7,203 bases of DNA, taken from Chloroflexota bacterium. Its GTDB lineage: Bacteria > Chloroflexota > Anaerolineae > Ardenticatenales > Ardenticatenaceae. A program made the position numbers and the translations under genes. Under the pieces are notes generated by a model, which worked only from the letters and a program-made list of their open reading frames with translations, was not told the origin of the DNA and searched no databases. Location: contig DOUV01000410.1 of the NCBI GenBank assembly GCA_003520455.1, positions 1 to 7,203 on the forward strand. Reading direction: 5' to 3'. Within the stretch, counting starts at the first letter, position 1. Every line of letters starts with the position of its first letter. Shown here piece after piece: positions 5,172 through 7,203 of this stretch.

Positions 5172-6593
5172 ATGTCTTCCAGGCTCCCACCAGTTCCGCC
5201 TGGGCGAGGTCCTTTGGAGGCCTGGTTCGAGCGCGCGATCAACCGGCCGGCACGCGTGCGACTGGCGATCATTACTGCCTCGTTGGTACTCTATCTTCTG
5301 GCCATTGCGGTTCTGGAACCCGGTCCATTCATCTGGCTGAGCGCAAGCATCCCTGTTGCACTCACCGCGTTCCACTTTCCGATGTGGGGCGTCCTGGGCA
5401 GTTGGACTCTGACCTTCGTGCTGGCCCAGTTCACCTGGTGGCCTCTCCAGCGCCCGGCACCACGGCCCCTGGATGCCCAACTCCTGCTGATTTTTGCCTT
5501 CGTGCTGGTCAGTGGAACACTGATCAACGCGTTGAGCCGCTACACCCGGCACCAACGCGAGTTGCTCCACTCGCTGGAGTTGGTCCAGTTTACTTCAGCC
5601 GCCATCACGGGAATCCCCAACTTCCGGCCACTGGCTGAAGAACTTCTGGAACGCCTCGCCGGGCGGCTCGGCGCACGGCTTGCACTGCTGCTCCTGGTCG
5701 ACGAGCGCACCGGCATCCTGCGAGCGGAGGTTGCATTCAACCCGTCGCCAGACTTGATCAAGCGGTTCGATGGACTCCAGGTCAGAATGAGTGACGTGGC
5801 GCCGCTGGCCCAGCTCGAGCAGCACCGGGTGCCCGTTGTAGCCGAGTCATCGCCAACCGATTGGTGGCAGCACCACACGCTTGGCCCGACCGGGGCCGGC
5901 ATGCTCCTCGCCGTCCCCCTCCTGGGTGAGCACCGAACCATCGGTGCGATTGTGGTCTTCGGGACGCGGCGGACTCAATTCCGCAGTGACGAAATCACGA
6001 TGGCGAGCACCGTCGCGAACCACCTGGCCATCGCACTCGAGACGGCCCGGCGGCACGCAGACACGCACCGCCAGGTCGTCACAGACTCGCTCACCGGGCT
6101 CTACAACCGTCGCTTTCTCGACGAACGGCTCCCGGAAGAGTGGGGGCGCGCCACTCGCCACCAGACCTCACTCTCGCTCATGATCCTCGACCTGGACCAC
6201 TTCAAAACAGTCAATGATACGCACGGGCACCCGGCCGGCGACGAGATCCTCCGGCAATTCGCACGCGTTATCGAGCAGCAGACCCGTGCGATCGATCTCC
6301 GCACGCGTCACGGTGGCGAGGAGTTCGTCGTGATTCTCCCCCTCACCGACCGGGAGTCCGCCTACGTCGTGGCGGAGCGCCTGCGCCAGGCTGTGCAGCA
6401 GCACCGCTTCCAGGTGGGCGATCTCCAGTTGCGGCTGACCGTTAGTGTGGGCATCGCGACGAACGGTCCAGGCCTGCACAGTGCACAGCAACTCTTCCAG
6501 GCCGCCGATGATGCCCTCTACACCGCGAAGGCGTGGGGGCGCAATCGTGTCTGCATGGCCAAAACGGAGCCGGCCGGGCTGGCCGAGACCTGA
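5172..6593 (+). CDS. Membrane-anchored GAF-GGDEF diguanylate cyclase
   Basis: This 473-aa sensor enzyme makes c-di-GMP from two GTP. The N-terminal part has four to five TM segments (about 30-48, 53-70, 73-90 and 103-121), then a basic helical linker (SRYTRHQRELL), a GAF-like sensor domain (about 150-292) and a GGDEF domain (about 300-464). The GGDEF domain looks active: DSLTGLYNRRF at 305-315, Mg-binding Asp340 in ILDLDHFK, NDTHGHPAGDEIL at 348-360, and the signature GGEEF at 381-385. A product-inhibition I-site, RAID (372-375), sits exactly five residues before the signature, as in PleD. There is no EAL or HD-GYP domain, so it only synthesises. The signal is unknown: the membrane part resembles none of the named sensor families I can identify, and the GAF ligand is not evident. 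The start is 5 nt after the PRODH stop with no close SD, so translational coupling is likely. Confidence 0.94.
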   Translation: MSSRLPPVPPGRGPLEAWFERAINRPARVRLAIITASLVLYLLAIAVLEPGPFIWLSASIPVALTAFHFPMWGVLGSWTLTFVLAQFTWWPLQRPAPRPLDAQLLLIFAFVLVSGTLINALSRYTRHQRELLHSLELVQFTSAAITGIPNFRPLAEELLERLAGRLGARLALLLLVDERTGILRAEVAFNPSPDLIKRFDGLQVRMSDVAPLAQLEQHRVPVVAESSPTDWWQHHTLGPTGAGMLLAVPLLGEHRTIGAIVVFGTRRTQFRSDEITMASTVANHLAIALETARRHADTHRQVVTDSLTGLYNRRFLDERLPEEWGRATRHQTSLSLMILDLDHFKTVNDTHGHPAGDEILRQFARVIEQQTRAIDLRTRHGGEEFVVILPLTDRESAYVVAERLRQAVQQHRFQVGDLQLRLTVSVGIATNGPGLHSAQQLFQAADDALYTAKAWGRNRVCMAKTEPAGLAET

Positions 6594-6604
6594 TGGGAGA
6601 TGAA

Positions 6605-6622
6605 AAAGCCGAAAAGGGCTTT
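6605..6622. terminator. Short hairpin after the cyclase gene, weak candidate terminator
   Basis: AAAGCC (6605-6610) and GGCTTT (6617-6622) form a 6-bp stem with a 6-nt A/G loop, starting 11 nt past the cyclase stop. On the plus strand the T-run is only three bases. On the minus strand the stem is followed by a run of T. It is plausibly the weak end of the operon. From 6623 to 6681 I see nothing further. Confidence 0.35.
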
Positions 6623-6681
6623 GCCGTTCCTTGGCGTGCTTCGTGTCTGGTGCTGGACCTACCGCTCCCCCCGCCCCGAAC

Positions 6682-6710
6682 TTGACAAGGGCCAGTGGCT
6701 GTGCCACAAT
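6682..6710 (+). promoter_or_regulatory. Sigma-70 promoter of the T-box/AlaX transcript
   Basis: A perfect -35 TTGACA (6682-6687) is followed after 17 nt by CACAAT (6705-6710, 4 of 6 matches to the -10). Initiation would be near 6717, just before the first base-paired segment of the T-box. CATAAT at 6717-6722 is a closer -10 match but has no -35 at the right distance. Confidence 0.62.
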
Positions 6711-6729
6711 CGAACCCATAATTTGAAGT

Positions 6730-6834
6730 GCTCACATTGCGACGATGGAAACGAGTAAGCGCGGCTCGGCGCACCAGCGAGCCGGGGATGGTGAGAGCCC
6801 GGCGCGACTCCGCGACCGAAAATCCTTCCGGAGC
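6730..6834 (+). promoter_or_regulatory. T-box Stem I with specifier loop (apparent codon AUC)
   Basis: The base is GCTC/GAGC (6730-6733 with 6831-6834), above which GGAA (6747-6750) pairs with TTCC (6826-6829). The specifier loop has the conserved loop-E strands AGTA (6754-6757) and GAA (6818-6820), capped by CGCGG/CCGCG (6760-6764 with 6810-6814). The distal end has AGCGAG (6776-6781), then CCGGG/CCCGG (6782-6786 with 6798-6802) around the conserved GATGGTGAGA region that stacks on the tRNA elbow. After GAA the strand reads A-ATC-C, so the codon in the usual GAA-N-codon position is ATC (6822-6824, isoleucine). No GCN alanine codon occurs in the loop (6815-6825). The base after the codon is C rather than the usual purine, which lowers certainty. 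Confidence 0.7.
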
Positions 6835-6965
6835 AGCCGCCTGAATGCGCCCGTGCGGCGCGAGTAAGCCCGGCCGGGGTTCGCCGCCCGTTACCCACGG
6901 CGGGGGTGTCGATGCACCCCTCAAGAGTGGATCATCCTGCCGCAGTCAGGCAGCGATGATCAATG

Positions 6966-6998
6966 AGGGTGGTACCGCGAGCGAGCGCGCTCGTCCCT
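6966..6998 (+). promoter_or_regulatory. T-box antiterminator with tRNA-acceptor bulge
   Basis: AGGG (6966-6969) pairs with CCCT (6995-6998). A 7-nt bulge TGGTACC (6970-6976) follows, and then GCGAGCG (6977-6983) pairs with CGCTCGT (6988-6994, with one G-T wobble) around an AGCG loop. The bulge TGGT pairs with the 3' ACCA of uncharged tRNA; T6973 calls for an A73 discriminator base, which both tRNA-Ala and tRNA-Ile normally carry. The 3' strand (6988-6997) is reused by the terminator. Confidence 0.88.
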
Positions 6999-7023
6999 TG
7001 CCTGGGGCGAGCGTATTTTTGTT
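6988..7023 (+). terminator. Rho-independent terminator of the T-box
   Basis: CGCTCGTCCC (6988-6997) pairs with GGGGCGAGCG (7004-7013) over 10 bp with one G-T wobble and a TTGCCT loop, followed by the T-rich tract TATTTTTGTT (7014-7023). Its 5' arm is the 3' arm of the antiterminator, so the two structures are mutually exclusive. Confidence 0.92.
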
Positions 7024-7053
7024 CGAGTACCGTTTCACGGAGTTCTTGCGACC

Positions 7054-7203
7054 ATGACTGAGCTTCTCTACCAGACCGATAGCACTCTCCGAGAGTTCGA
7101 CGCCACTGTCACCGCCGTGACAGACAAGGGCGTCGTGCTCGATCGGACCGCCTTCTACTCCGGCGGCGGCGGCCAGCCCGCCGACCACGGCAGCCTCGTC
7201 CAG
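7054..7203 (+). CDS. Alanyl-tRNA editing protein, AlaX family (5' part, runs off right edge)
   Basis: The first 50 codons show the start of an AlaX/tRNA-SAD editing domain: a short N-terminal strand (TELLYQTDSTLREFDATV), then VVLDRTAFYSGGGGQPADHG at 27-46, the glycine-rich signature of free-standing AlaX proteins. AlaRS itself has FYAESGGQ-like versions at this site. AlaX enzymes hydrolyse mischarged Ser- or Gly-tRNA-Ala in trans, using a later HxxxH/CxxxH zinc site that lies outside the window. The family commonly has FYPGGGG; here the Pro is Ser36. The start ATG has GGAG 11 nt upstream (7039-7042) and lies 30 nt after the T-box terminator tract, so expression depends on readthrough. A fused or following synthetase domain cannot be excluded because the gene is cut. 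Confidence 0.85.
   Translation, partial: MTELLYQTDSTLREFDATVTAVTDKGVVLDRTAFYSGGGGQPADHGSLVQ

Larger units (their letters stand above)
6730..7013 (+). promoter_or_regulatory. T-box leader (tRNA-sensing transcription attenuator)
   Basis: This is a complete T-box riboswitch: the nascent RNA binds a specific tRNA, and uncharged tRNA lets transcription continue into the gene at 7054. Stem I is 6730-6834. A small stem GCCGC/GCGGC follows (6836-6840 with 6855-6859), then CGCCG/CGGCG (6882-6886 with 6898-6902), then GGGGTG/CACCCC (6903-6908 with 6915-6920). Stem III is GATCATC/GATGATC (6930-6936 with 6955-6961), with CTGCC/GGCAG inside it. The invariant T-box AGGGTGGTACCGCG (6966-6979) and an intrinsic terminator (6988-7023) complete it. 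Presence of the terminator points to transcriptional rather than translational control. The class is established; the fold here is my manual pairing. Confidence 0.93.

Noticed and set aside
6168..6719. 183-codon minus-strand frame covering the cyclase 3' end and the spacer
   Set aside because: Most of it is antisense to the GGDEF domain, and its start lies in the T-box promoter region. No SD or domain supports it.
6871..6891. GGGGTTCG sequence resembling a tRNA T-arm
   Set aside because: No acceptor, D-arm or anticodon arm surrounds it in either direction, and it lies inside the T-box leader between Stem I and Stem III.
6845..7057. 70-codon plus-strand frame within the T-box leader
   Set aside because: It runs through Stem III, the antiterminator and the terminator, which are clearly structural RNA. 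A leader peptide is not needed to explain T-box control.

Overview
The window is GC-rich and gene-dense, and looks like an ordinary bacterial chromosome. Three things suggest a Chloroflexota (Thermomicrobia/Sphaerobacter-like) or related deep-branching lineage: GC-rich codon use, a canonical T-box leader, and a short Thermus-type monofunctional proline dehydrogenase. This is an inference from gene content, not a phylogenetic result. There is no rRNA, tRNA, insertion sequence, CRISPR array or phage signal.

Left arm, minus strand (1-2487). From right to left come a zinc-dependent L-threonine 3-dehydrogenase (tdh-like, 1390-2487), a GC-rich stem-loop just after its stop, a two-TM potassium channel with a cytoplasmic RCK/TrkA domain (201-1250), and the first 37 codons of a lipoprotein (1-112) that runs off the left edge. 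The lipoprotein has a strong Shine-Dalgarno and a leader that can fold in two mutually exclusive ways.

Divergent control region (2488-2736). It holds candidate outward-facing promoters for tdh and for the right-hand cluster, plus two inverted repeats. The right-hand promoter would start transcription almost at the ATG of the next gene, which implies a leaderless mRNA.

Right arm, plus strand (2737-6593). Four tightly packed genes read as one probable operon: a LolD/MacB-type ABC ATPase without an adjacent permease, an integral-membrane CTP-dependent polyprenol/phytol-kinase-like protein, a proline dehydrogenase, and a membrane-anchored GAF-GGDEF diguanylate cyclase with intact catalytic and inhibitory sites. 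The gaps are 8, 52 and 5 nt. Threonine and proline oxidation sit on either side of the control region, but the usual partners (glycine C-acetyltransferase, P5C dehydrogenase, ABC permease) are not in the window.

Right end (6594-7203). A weak hairpin follows the cyclase gene. Then comes a good promoter and a complete tRNA-sensing T-box leader, with Stem I, Stem III, antiterminator and terminator all resolvable. It controls an AlaX-type alanyl-tRNA editing protein cut by the right edge. The specifier position appears to read AUC (Ile), and no alanine codon is present in the loop; this mismatch is the most interesting observation in the window.
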